Assembly: GCA_902611605.1 (NCBI GenBank)
Contig: CACMAH010000011.1
Span: forward strand, 1 to 52,626
From: an uncultured Alphaproteobacteria bacterium
GTDB taxonomy: Bacteria > Pseudomonadota > Alphaproteobacteria > Rhodobacterales > Rhodobacteraceae
Length of the DNA: 52,626 bases
Direction: 5' to 3'
The stretch's first letter is position 1; each line of letters begins with the position of its first letter. Positions 27,043-33,744 of this stretch are shown piece by piece. Under the pieces are notes generated by a model that did no database searches, was not told the DNA's origin, and saw nothing but the letters and a program-made list of their open reading frames with translations. The translations under genes and the position numbers were made by a program.

Positions 27043-27759
27043 ATGAACTCAATGAAACAAAACTATACAGAAGCTAACCCAGGAGTTGAAAGCTTGGTAA
27101 AAGACCATATGGAGCTTGTAAGAAAGATAGCTTGGCATATGCATGGTAGAGTGAGGAATGCTGTTGAAATTGATGATTTGTTACAGGTGGGATATTTTGG
27201 CTTAGTAAATGCAGCACAAAAATATAGCAAAAAAGAGGGCGCTGTTTTTTCTAGTTATGCTGTAATTAGAATAAGAGGTGCAATAGTAGATTATCTGAGA
27301 AAAAGTTCTAATCTCTGTAGGACAACTATACAGATGCAACAAAAGGCAAAAAAAGCCGAAGAATTATTGCGCTCAGAATTGCAAAGAGATCCAACAAATA
27401 AAGAAATAGCTGTAAAGTTAGGAATGGGTTTAGAAGAATATGAGGAGTGGGAAGTAGCTTTTAATGCAAATGTTCATCAATCTTTAGACTCAGTTTATGA
27501 CGAATATTCAATATGGTTTGCTTCTAAAGAAAGTAGTCCGGAAGAAGCTTTATCAAATTCTCAAGTAAAAAATACTTTGAAAGAAGCTTTGTCTTGTTTG
27601 CCTCAAAAAGAAGCACTAGTAATACAACTATATTATGTTGAAGAATTAAATGTTTACGAAATTGCTGAAGTTTTAGATATTACAACTGGGCGTGTGTCAC
27701 AAATAAAGAAATCTGCAATTTCAAAACTAAGAGATAAAATAAAAGAGTCTTCTATTTAA
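27043..27759 (+). CDS. fliA: Flagellar sigma-28 factor FliA
   Basis: Alternative sigma factor for late flagellar genes. The 238-aa protein has region 2 (KIAWHMHGRVRNAVEIDDLL, then QVGYFGLVNAAQKY, and FSSYAVIRIRGAIVDYLRKS), region 3 (LQRDPTNKEIAVKLGMGLEE) and region 4 (VIQLYYVEELNVYEIAEVLD, then ITTGRVSQIKKSAISKLRDK). These are typical of FliA rather than RpoD. Its antagonist FlgM is at 19462. Together with the sigma-54 promoters this makes a three-step expression hierarchy. I did not find a convincing sigma-28 promoter in the window. Confidence 0.95.
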   Translation: MNSMKQNYTEANPGVESLVKDHMELVRKIAWHMHGRVRNAVEIDDLLQVGYFGLVNAAQKYSKKEGAVFSSYAVIRIRGAIVDYLRKSSNLCRTTIQMQQKAKKAEELLRSELQRDPTNKEIAVKLGMGLEEYEEWEVAFNANVHQSLDSVYDEYSIWFASKESSPEEALSNSQVKNTLKEALSCLPQKEALVIQLYYVEELNVYEIAEVLDITTGRVSQIKKSAISKLRDKIKESSI

Positions 27760-27769
27760 AAGGGATAAA

Positions 27770-28183
27770 GTGAGTAAAAAAGACTTTTATCAAACAAAAT
27801 CAGTTCATATGGCAGTTCAGACAGCTGAACTTAATTTGTTGGGTTATGGCCTTGATCAAGAATTATCCTTATCATGTAGTTTAATGAATATTTCACGAGG
27901 TAATTGCGTAGTAAAGATAAGACCTTTGGGCTTGAAAGAAGTCCATGACATAGGTGTTTTAGATATATCCATAGATCGACCAGTTATGAAAGCTGATATT
28001 AGTCTAAATTCTTCAAAATTTGATGAACTATGTAGATTAATGATGAAGGATGCAAATAGACCAGTAACAGTCATAATGCTTTTAGATATACCATTATCTA
28101 TAAATCTTGCTGGAGATTTATTAATTGATACTGCTGCTAATTTAAAAATCTTAGATTTATCTTGGATAATTCCTTTAAAATAA
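27770..28183 (+). CDS. Unknown protein ending the flhA-flhF-flhG-fliA operon
   Basis: 137 aa from a GTG start preceded by AAGGGA, ten bases after fliA, so almost certainly co-transcribed. No signal peptide or transmembrane segment. Alternating hydrophobic beta-strand pattern with a helix in the second half (ISLNSSKFDELCRLMMKDAN, then RPVTVIMLLDIPLSINLAGD). I do not recognise the family. It does not show the RxxxR or DxSxxG motifs of PilZ. Flagellar association is inferred from the operon only. Confidence 0.75.
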   Translation: MSKKDFYQTKSVHMAVQTAELNLLGYGLDQELSLSCSLMNISRGNCVVKIRPLGLKEVHDIGVLDISIDRPVMKADISLNSSKFDELCRLMMKDANRPVTVIMLLDIPLSINLAGDLLIDTAANLKILDLSWIIPLK

Positions 28184-28193
28184 TTGAAGATTA

Positions 28194-28976
28194 TTATCTC
28201 ATTAATAATTCAGTAGCTTTTCTTTCTGTTTCAAGCATTTTAGCGTTACCGTTGAAGGCTTGTTGTGCTCTGATTAATTTGACAAGTTCATCTGAAATTT
28301 CTGTGTTTGAATTTTCTAAACTTCCATTTTGTATTGATCCAAATCCTAAATCTTTTGGATTACCTAATGTTGGAAGGCCTGATTCAGTAGTTTGCAAGAA
28401 ATTACCTTTGCCAATAGAGCGTAGTCCAGATTCATTGGAAAATCTTGCCAACCCTACTTGACCTATAGTTAAAAATTCAGAAGTGCCATAAGAAGCTTTT
28501 ATTCTGCCATCTGGTTCAACTTTAACGTTTGTTAATTTCTGAGGTGTTTTACCATCTACGGAAACATTAAAAGGTAATTTTATTGTATTCTGATTTTTGT
28601 CAAGTATTGGAGTATTATCCAAATTCACAATGAAACCCTGATTATTTACGGTGAACGATCCAGCTCTTGAGTATGTTACTACGCCACTATCTTCTCTTGT
28701 ATCCAAGATAAACATTCCATTTCCAACAATACCCATGTCAAGGGCCTGACCAGTTTCTTTTAAACTACCTTGTGTATGAATTCTGTTTGGTTTTTTTAGT
28801 GATATTCCAAATCCTGTTAAAGAACCTGATCTTTTCTCGCTTTGTTCAGAAAAGACATCATCAAAAGAAGCAGTACTTTTTTTGAAACCTATGGAATTAG
28901 CATTAGCTATATTATTTGAAATAACTGAAATTTCTTGTGTTATTCCTGATAAACCTGACCTAATTACTGAAATCAT
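28194..28976 (-). CDS. Additional FlgE/FlgF-type hook-basal-body protein
   Basis: 260 aa with complete rod/hook-family ends. The N-terminus is ITQEISVISNNIANANSIGF followed by KKSTASFDDVF, the middle is TQGSLKETGQALDMGIVGNG, and the C-terminus is LENSNTEISDELVKLIRAQQ followed by AFNGNAKMLETERKATELL. flgE, flgF and flgG are all present elsewhere in the window, so this is an extra paralogue. The N-terminal KKSTASFDDVF pattern is hook-like, but the length is that of FlgF/FlgG. Could be a second rod or hook-edge component. It stands alone between convergent and divergent genes, with AAAGG before its ATG. Confidence 0.9.
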   Translation of the reverse strand: MISVIRSGLSGITQEISVISNNIANANSIGFKKSTASFDDVFSEQSEKRSGSLTGFGISLKKPNRIHTQGSLKETGQALDMGIVGNGMFILDTREDSGVVTYSRAGSFTVNNQGFIVNLDNTPILDKNQNTIKLPFNVSVDGKTPQKLTNVKVEPDGRIKASYGTSEFLTIGQVGLARFSNESGLRSIGKGNFLQTTESGLPTLGNPKDLGFGSIQNGSLENSNTEISDELVKLIRAQQAFNGNAKMLETERKATELLMR

Positions 28977-29000
28977 AACTTAACCTTTCAACTCATTTTA

Positions 29001-29016
29001 TTCAATTATTGTGCCA
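29001..29016 (-). promoter_or_regulatory. Degenerate sigma-54-like promoter before extra hook/rod gene
   Basis: Minus-strand sequence TGGCACAATAATTGAA has a perfect TGGCAC -24 element, but the -12 is TTGAA instead of TTGCA. Predicted start is about 28990, only 14 nt before the ATG. The loss of the conserved C makes activity uncertain. Confidence 0.4.
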
Positions 29017-29118
29017 ATAATTGTCAGGCATTATTAATAAATTAATAGATAATTAAAATAAGTCGTTGGACATCTATAGTTTTTCTTTGTAAATTATTAT
29101 TAAAAATTAGAGGTTTTT

Positions 29119-29508
29119 ATGTCTGCAAATTCTCAAAGAGCGTTAGTTCCAGTAAAAAAATTGTCACCTCCAGCTGTTATTGAAAAAAACAGAGATCTCG
29201 CTCCTTTAGATTTAGTTAATGGGAATCTTTCTTTACACTCCCGCGAGGAAGTCAAAAAACTTTTACCTGATATTATGGGTAAGGCTCTTGCTAGAATCTG
29301 GATAGACCCAAAATTCCACAAAGATTTTTCAGCTAACCCCCATACCACTTTAGAAAAGAATGGGGTACATCTTCCTGAAACAATGGTTGTTGAATTTCAA
29401 AAACCTAATACGGATAGACCAAGAATAGTGGTTTATGAAAGAAGACCAGGATCAAAATTTAAGGTTAGGGTATTTTACCTTCAACTAGTAATGATGGCTG
29501 GAAGGTAA
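29119..29508 (+). CDS. NHLP (nitrile-hydratase-leader-like) domain protein
   Basis: 129 aa. Residues about 54-108 match the pattern of NHLP/nitrile-hydratase-alpha-like leader peptides: GKALARIWIDPKFHKDFSAN, then PHTTLEKNGVHLPETM, then RPRIVVYERRP. This corresponds to the family's A-W-xDPxFxxxLxxdPxxaLxxxGixlPe followed by a v-strand. An extra N-terminal part (1-53) and a basic/hydrophobic tail (KFKVRVFYLQLVMMAGR) flank it. There is no GG or GA cleavage site before the tail, and no RiPP maturation enzyme or exporter is in the window. AGAGG precedes the ATG. The stop overlaps the next start (TAATG). Could be a repurposed domain rather than a peptide precursor. Confidence 0.75.
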   Translation: MSANSQRALVPVKKLSPPAVIEKNRDLAPLDLVNGNLSLHSREEVKKLLPDIMGKALARIWIDPKFHKDFSANPHTTLEKNGVHLPETMVVEFQKPNTDRPRIVVYERRPGSKFKVRVFYLQLVMMAGR

Positions 29509-30164
29509 TGAGTTTAATAAAACTTAATTCAAAAGCATTAATTATTTACTTTTTTTTACCTTTTTTTTCTTTGGCTAATGATTCTGTACTTACAAATAGT
29601 GATATTTTATTTAAACAAGCTACTGATTTTGTAAAATCAAAGAATTACGAAGAGGCGATTTTAATTTTTGAAAAATTAGCAAAAAATTCTGAACATGATG
29701 CACAATATAATCTTGCGGTTATATTGAAAGCAGGAAAAGGTAAAACAAAAAAATATACCGATTCACTTTATTGGGCTTATTTATCAAAATTAGGTAATAT
29801 TTCGGAAGCGGATGATTTAGTTTCTGAATTAATTGATCTGATACCAGAAAAAACAGTTGAAACAATACGTGAAGAAGTAAAAATTTATCTTGAGAAAAGT
29901 ATTGAAAGTGGATCTGAAACCTCAATTATGCAATTGGGGAAATTCTTTTTAGATATAGTAGAAGAAAAAGAATACCCCTCTGCTTATAAATGGTTTACAG
30001 TAGGAGCTGCACTAGGATTGGAAAGTGCTGTTGAAATGAGAGATGAAGTTGAAGAGGAATTAACTCCTGAGGAGATTATTGAGGAACAAGATAATGCTGA
30101 TAAATTTTTTAATAATTTTGTCAGTAAAAGGAGTCAGAACTCAAAAGGGGAGAACAATTCATGA
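29508..30164 (+). CDS. Exported Sel1/TPR-like repeat protein
   Basis: 218 aa with a signal peptide (about residues 1-24, IIYFFLPFFSLAND). Sel1/TPR-type helical repeats follow: FKQATDFVKSKNYEEAILIF, then EHDAQYNLAVILKAGKGKTK, and later SIMQLGKFFLDIVEEKEYPS with AYKWFTVGAALGLESAVEMR. The acidic C-terminus (LTPEEIIEEQDNADKFF) is typical of bacterial Sel1 proteins. Periplasmic scaffold or adaptor likely. MotX, a T-ring motor protein in Vibrio, is also a Sel1 protein, but I see no specific MotX signature. Coupled to the NHLP gene upstream and overlapping the next ORF (ATGA). Confidence 0.8.
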   Translation: MSLIKLNSKALIIYFFLPFFSLANDSVLTNSDILFKQATDFVKSKNYEEAILIFEKLAKNSEHDAQYNLAVILKAGKGKTKKYTDSLYWAYLSKLGNISEADDLVSELIDLIPEKTVETIREEVKIYLEKSIESGSETSIMQLGKFFLDIVEEKEYPSAYKWFTVGAALGLESAVEMRDEVEEELTPEEIIEEQDNADKFFNNFVSKRSQNSKGENNS

Positions 30165-30349
30165 AAATTAAAGTACATTGGATTGTTGATGGTATCGCTG
30201 AATTAGATGCAAACAATCAGGAAGAAGCTGAAAAATGGGTTAATGAAGTACTTACGCAAATTCTGAATGATAATCCTATTTTTTCAGAAAAATTGGGTGC
30301 AAAAGCAATACAAGGAAAAGCTTACTTACCTGGGAATTCTGAAAATTAA
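30161..30349 (+). CDS. Small conserved-looking protein in NHLP-Sel1 operon
   Basis: 62 aa, starting inside the stop of the Sel1-like gene (ATGA) with a strong AAGGGGAG ribosome site. The N-terminal pattern (KIKVHWIVDGIAELDANNQE, then EAEKWVNEVL) is a beta-beta-alpha arrangement like small DpnD/PcfM-type domains. Function unknown. Overlap and ribosome site make it a real gene. Confidence 0.65.
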   Translation: MKIKVHWIVDGIAELDANNQEEAEKWVNEVLTQILNDNPIFSEKLGAKAIQGKAYLPGNSEN

Positions 30350-30364
30350 AAAATTTTCTAATTT

Positions 30365-30568
30365 TTATAAGTTAGAAATTCTCCAAGTTTGCAACCAACT
30401 AATAGTACTTGTATTCGAAAACTTTCTTTTTTGGTATCCCGTTTTTAGTACTTGGGCAAGATCAAAAGTTTGTTTATCTTGATCTTCTAAATTATTTTGC
30501 TCATCATCACCATAATAATTTTTATGATTATTTTGGTTATTTGAGCTTATGTTTTTTATACCATCCAT
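30365..30568 (-). CDS. Doubtful small ORF downstream of fliL
   Basis: 67 codons, Asn/Gln/Asp-rich, hydrophilic, 36 bp after fliL on the same strand. No ribosome site is evident, and the C-terminal half (SNTSTISWLQTWRISNL) does not look like a natural protein end. It fills the fliL downstream gap, so it is listed with low confidence. fliM, the common neighbour of fliL, is absent here. Confidence 0.25.
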   Translation of the reverse strand: MDGIKNISSNNQNNHKNYYGDDEQNNLEDQDKQTFDLAQVLKTGYQKRKFSNTSTISWLQTWRISNL

Positions 30569-30604
30569 AAATCAATATACGACTTAATTATAAAGTTGTT
30601 TAAT

Positions 30605-31282
30605 TTATGTTATTACAAAGCTACTAAATACGACTTTTTTTAAAATTGGTTGTGCTCCTAAATCTCGAAGTTTTTTGTTAAATGCTTCAAGTAAGTACTT
30701 ACGAAATTGAAAAATCGTTGGTTCATCTTCAGCCATTTCTAAGGTGAAATCTCCTATACCTTTAATCACTATTGATCTGAGAACAGGTACAAAAAATTCA
30801 AAGGTTTCATAAAAATCTTCAGCTTTCATTGGTGTTTCATAAACGGCAACAGATATATTAATTGTAAGAATTTTCCTACTATTTACTAGATTTGTAGCCA
30901 GTGGACCACTGAATTCGTAATACTTATATCTTGGAGAAAGAAAAGCTATTGTTCCATCTGCTAAGACTTCTGTTTCAGCTTCAGAAAGTTTTTTTTCTTC
31001 TGCATTTTTTTTTGCAATAACCTCTGCCATTTTTAGTGGCGGATCTACCGATAAATGAGCAAATGGATCTTTATCTTTAATTTTAGTGAGGTCACGTATT
31101 TCTTGTTCTGTTGGTGGAGCAAACAAAAAATTCTTTACTAAAATGAATGTTAGAAAAAATAAGATAGCTGGACCACCGTAAAGTGCAATTTGAAAATAAT
31201 CTAATTTAATTGATATTTTCTTTTTAGGTGGTTGAGTATTTTTCTCTACTTTTTTATCTTTTTCTGTATTTTCGTCACTCAT
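30605..31282 (-). CDS. fliL: FliL-like flagellar motor-associated protein
   Basis: FliL surrounds the stator units and supports torque at high load. The 225-aa protein has a Lys-rich cytoplasmic N-terminus, one transmembrane segment (about 33-49, ALYGGPAILFFLTFILVKNF) and a periplasmic stomatin-like FliL domain. That domain includes YKYYEFSGPLATNLVNSRKI, LTINISVAVYETPMKAEDFY and FEFFVPVLRSIVIKGIGDFT. It is longer than the usual 150-180 aa because of an extra juxtamembrane linker (50-115). It stands outside the main operons. Confidence 0.8.
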   Translation of the reverse strand: MSDENTEKDKKVEKNTQPPKKKISIKLDYFQIALYGGPAILFFLTFILVKNFLFAPPTEQEIRDLTKIKDKDPFAHLSVDPPLKMAEVIAKKNAEEKKLSEAETEVLADGTIAFLSPRYKYYEFSGPLATNLVNSRKILTINISVAVYETPMKAEDFYETFEFFVPVLRSIVIKGIGDFTLEMAEDEPTIFQFRKYLLEAFNKKLRDLGAQPILKKVVFSSFVIT

Positions 31283-31418
31283 TGAAATATAATCTTATTA
31301 TAAAAATTTATTTTCAAGTTATTAATAACGCCTTCATTTTAAATTTGTAAAATTATCTTTTAAATATTTTTTTTTTTAAGACGTATTAGAATTGTGATTA
31401 ATATAAAGGTTACTCAGT

Positions 31419-31760
31419 ATGACACAAAAGAAAAAAAAACAACTATTATCAAAAGTTGGAGACACAATTTTGAAAGAAGGTCTATCTAAAAAAATTGAAG
31501 ATGAAAAAAGAGACCTCAAAGATTTTCAATCTTCCGTAGCTTTATCACTACTTAAATATACTGCGGATTTGGAAGATGCCTATGTAGAAAGAAGGTTAGC
31601 TTCTGCTTTACTATTTTTAACTCATTTATCAAGCGAAATAACTAAAGGTTTTGCTAATGGAGATGAAAAAATTGCATCTAATCTTTTAGCTGATGCTATT
31701 ATTGAAAGTCGAAGAGCCTATCCCGACGGAAAAACAAAATTAAGTTCAGTTTTACACTAG
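31419..31760 (+). CDS. Hypothetical helical protein
   Basis: 113 aa, Lys-rich N-terminus, all-helical by eye (DLEDAYVERRLASALLFLTH, then LSSEITKGFANGDEKIASNL), cytoplasmic. AAAGG lies upstream of the ATG. No family recognised. It is divergent from fliL (136-bp gap of AT-rich sequence without an obvious sigma-54 site). Confidence 0.6.
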   Translation: MTQKKKKQLLSKVGDTILKEGLSKKIEDEKRDLKDFQSSVALSLLKYTADLEDAYVERRLASALLFLTHLSSEITKGFANGDEKIASNLLADAIIESRRAYPDGKTKLSSVLH

Positions 31761-31827
31761 AAGTTAATGCTTTAATTTGATTAAAAAAGTAATATACTCT
31801 GGAATATTTAATAATAAGCTTTTTTTA

Positions 31828-32211
31828 ATGTTATCTTTTTCAATAAGAATAATAGTTACATTATTTTTAATATCTTTTCTGGATATTTTTAATGAAACTG
31901 CTCTAGCTGAAGGACGAATGTATGAGGGAACTGCAGAAGGTCCATGTATTGAATGGTCTAATAAAAGATTAAAATGGCCCCAAACAATACTTGGTAGAGA
32001 AAAAGCAAAGTGCCGTAGAAGAGGTACTAAGCCAAGCAAGGGTACTACGACTTGTAGGCTAAAACGTTCTTATATGAATGTGGGGACAGGGCAAAGAATG
32101 TGTATTTATGAAAGAGCTGGAACTGGGTTAGAAGATGTTACAATGTCCGTAGATCCTAGTGCTGGTGGTGCCTGTCAGAGAAGTTATGCATGTGATCCTT
32201 TCAAAAATTAA
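31828..32211 (+). CDS. Exported six-cysteine hypothetical protein
   Basis: From the ATG at 31828 the product is 127 aa with a signal peptide (LSFSIRIIVTLFLISFLDIF, likely cleaved after ALA). The mature, basic domain has six Cys, enough for three disulfides: EGPCIEW, KAKCRRRG, TTTCRLKR, QRMCIYER, GACQRSYAC. The frame opens at a TTG at 31777; the later ATG gives a cleaner signal peptide. Family not recognised. Periplasmic or secreted. Confidence 0.65.
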   Translation: MLSFSIRIIVTLFLISFLDIFNETALAEGRMYEGTAEGPCIEWSNKRLKWPQTILGREKAKCRRRGTKPSKGTTTCRLKRSYMNVGTGQRMCIYERAGTGLEDVTMSVDPSAGGACQRSYACDPFKN

Positions 32212-32322
32212 GTTCTAATTTTTATATTTTCTAGTTCTTGTACTTTGTTTTTTGTGTGTTACGCTGAGTAAACTAAATGAATCAATCTGTAATTTAGATT
32301 TGTAAATTGGGGGGATGTTTAA

Positions 32323-33744
32323 ATGGCGAGTGATGCATTTTTAAATTCAATTGAGGTAAATTTTAGAAAAGCTGTAAAATGTTTGCAGGACGCCGATGGA
32401 TTAGAATTTTTAAGTTCTGATTTGGCTAACCAAATAATGTTAGCTAATTCAACTTACACAGTAAGATTTGGAGTTAGACTTAGGGGTACAATGCATACTT
32501 TTGTTGGTTTTCGTTCAGTACACTCAGATCATTTTGAACCGGTAAAAGGTGGAATTAGATATGATCTAGCGGTAAATCAAGGGGAAGTAGAAGCTCTCGC
32601 CGCACTAATGACATATAAATGTGCATTAGTTGAAGTACCTTTTGGAGGATCTAAAGGAGGATTAATTATTAATCCTAGGGATTGGAAACCAGAAGAGTTG
32701 GAAAGAATAACTAGGCGATTTGCACAAGAGCTAGCAAAAAGAGATTTAATGCATCCTTCTCAAAATGTTCCAGCTCCTGATGTTGGTACTGGTGAAAGAG
32801 AGATGGCATGGATGGCTGATGAATATAGACGCCTAAACCCAACAGATTTAAATGCATGGGCCTGTGTCACTGGAAAACCAGTAAGTAAAGGTGGAATTGC
32901 GGGGAGAACAGAGGCTACGGGAAGGGGTGTTCAATATGCCCTTAGAGCTTTTTTTGATAATGAAAATGATTTAAAAAAGACAGGTTTAAGTTCTGGGTTA
33001 AAAGGCAAGAGAATAATTGTCCAAGGTCTTGGCAATGTAGGTTTTCATGCAGCATTGTTTTTATCTTTAGAAGATAAGGCTCTAATTACGCATGTATTAG
33101 AAAGAGATGGTTCAATTGTAGATGAAAATGGAATTAATATAGAGCTGTTAAAGCAACATATAGTTGCAAAAGGTTCCATAAAAGGATTCCCTGGCTATCA
33201 AGAATCTGGAAATGAAATGTTAGAAGCTGATGCTGATATTTTGATACCCGCAGCCATGGAACTGGTCATTACTGAGAAAAATGCTGAACGTATAAAAACA
33301 CCCTTAATAATAGAAGCAGCTAATGGACCTGTTTCAGCTGAGGCTGACCCAATTCTTGATGCCAAAGGAATAATTATTATACCAGATTTGTATGCAAATG
33401 CTGGAGGAGTAACAGTAAGCTATTTTGAGTGGATTAAAAATTTAAGTAGAATTAGGCTAGGACGCTTGCAAAAAAGGGCTCAGGAAAACCAAATTTCACA
33501 ATTAGTTGATGGAATTGAACATCTTACAGGAAAATCATTCAATGACGATTTTAGGACAAATTTGGTTCAAGGAGCCTCTGAAGTTGATTTAGTTCGATCT
33601 GGCTTAGAAGATACAATGCGAGGGTCCTATAATATTATAAGTAAAGTTTGGAACGAAACAAAAGGGGTACCCAACTTGAGGACTGCAGCGATGATGGTTG
33701 CAGTTAAGAGAATAGTTCAAAGTTACTCTTCATTAGGAATTTAA
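32323..33744 (+). CDS. gdhA: Glutamate dehydrogenase (Glu/Leu/Phe/Val family)
   Basis: Interconverts glutamate and 2-oxoglutarate plus ammonium. The 473-aa protein has the substrate-binding stretch PVKGGIRYDLAVNQGEVEAL, catalytic lysines in MTYKCALVEVPFGGSKGGL (Lys99, Lys111) and the catalytic Asp in VPAPDVGTGEREMAWMADEY (about 153). A Rossmann fold carries GLGNVG (235-240), and ANAGGVTVSYFEWIKNL lies near the end. Cofactor preference cannot be read safely. GGGGGGA lies before the ATG. Its last codons overlap the convergent ClC gene by 4 bp. Confidence 0.92.
   Translation: MASDAFLNSIEVNFRKAVKCLQDADGLEFLSSDLANQIMLANSTYTVRFGVRLRGTMHTFVGFRSVHSDHFEPVKGGIRYDLAVNQGEVEALAALMTYKCALVEVPFGGSKGGLIINPRDWKPEELERITRRFAQELAKRDLMHPSQNVPAPDVGTGEREMAWMADEYRRLNPTDLNAWACVTGKPVSKGGIAGRTEATGRGVQYALRAFFDNENDLKKTGLSSGLKGKRIIVQGLGNVGFHAALFLSLEDKALITHVLERDGSIVDENGINIELLKQHIVAKGSIKGFPGYQESGNEMLEADADILIPAAMELVITEKNAERIKTPLIIEAANGPVSAEADPILDAKGIIIIPDLYANAGGVTVSYFEWIKNLSRIRLGRLQKRAQENQISQLVDGIEHLTGKSFNDDFRTNLVQGASEVDLVRSGLEDTMRGSYNIISKVWNETKGVPNLRTAAMMVAVKRIVQSYSSLGI

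Noticed and set aside
29463-29508. Tail of the NHLP-like protein as a RiPP core peptide
   Set aside because: No cleavage motif, no Cys/Ser/Thr-rich core, and no maturation or export genes in the window; reported only as an NHLP-like domain.
29508-30164. Sel1-like protein as the motor protein MotX
   Set aside because: Sel1/TPR repeats alone are not specific, and I could not see any MotX-specific sequence; no MotY partner is in the window.
31764-32039. Minus-strand open frame of 91 codons
   Set aside because: Antisense to the exported six-cysteine protein, no ribosome site, no signal or domain.
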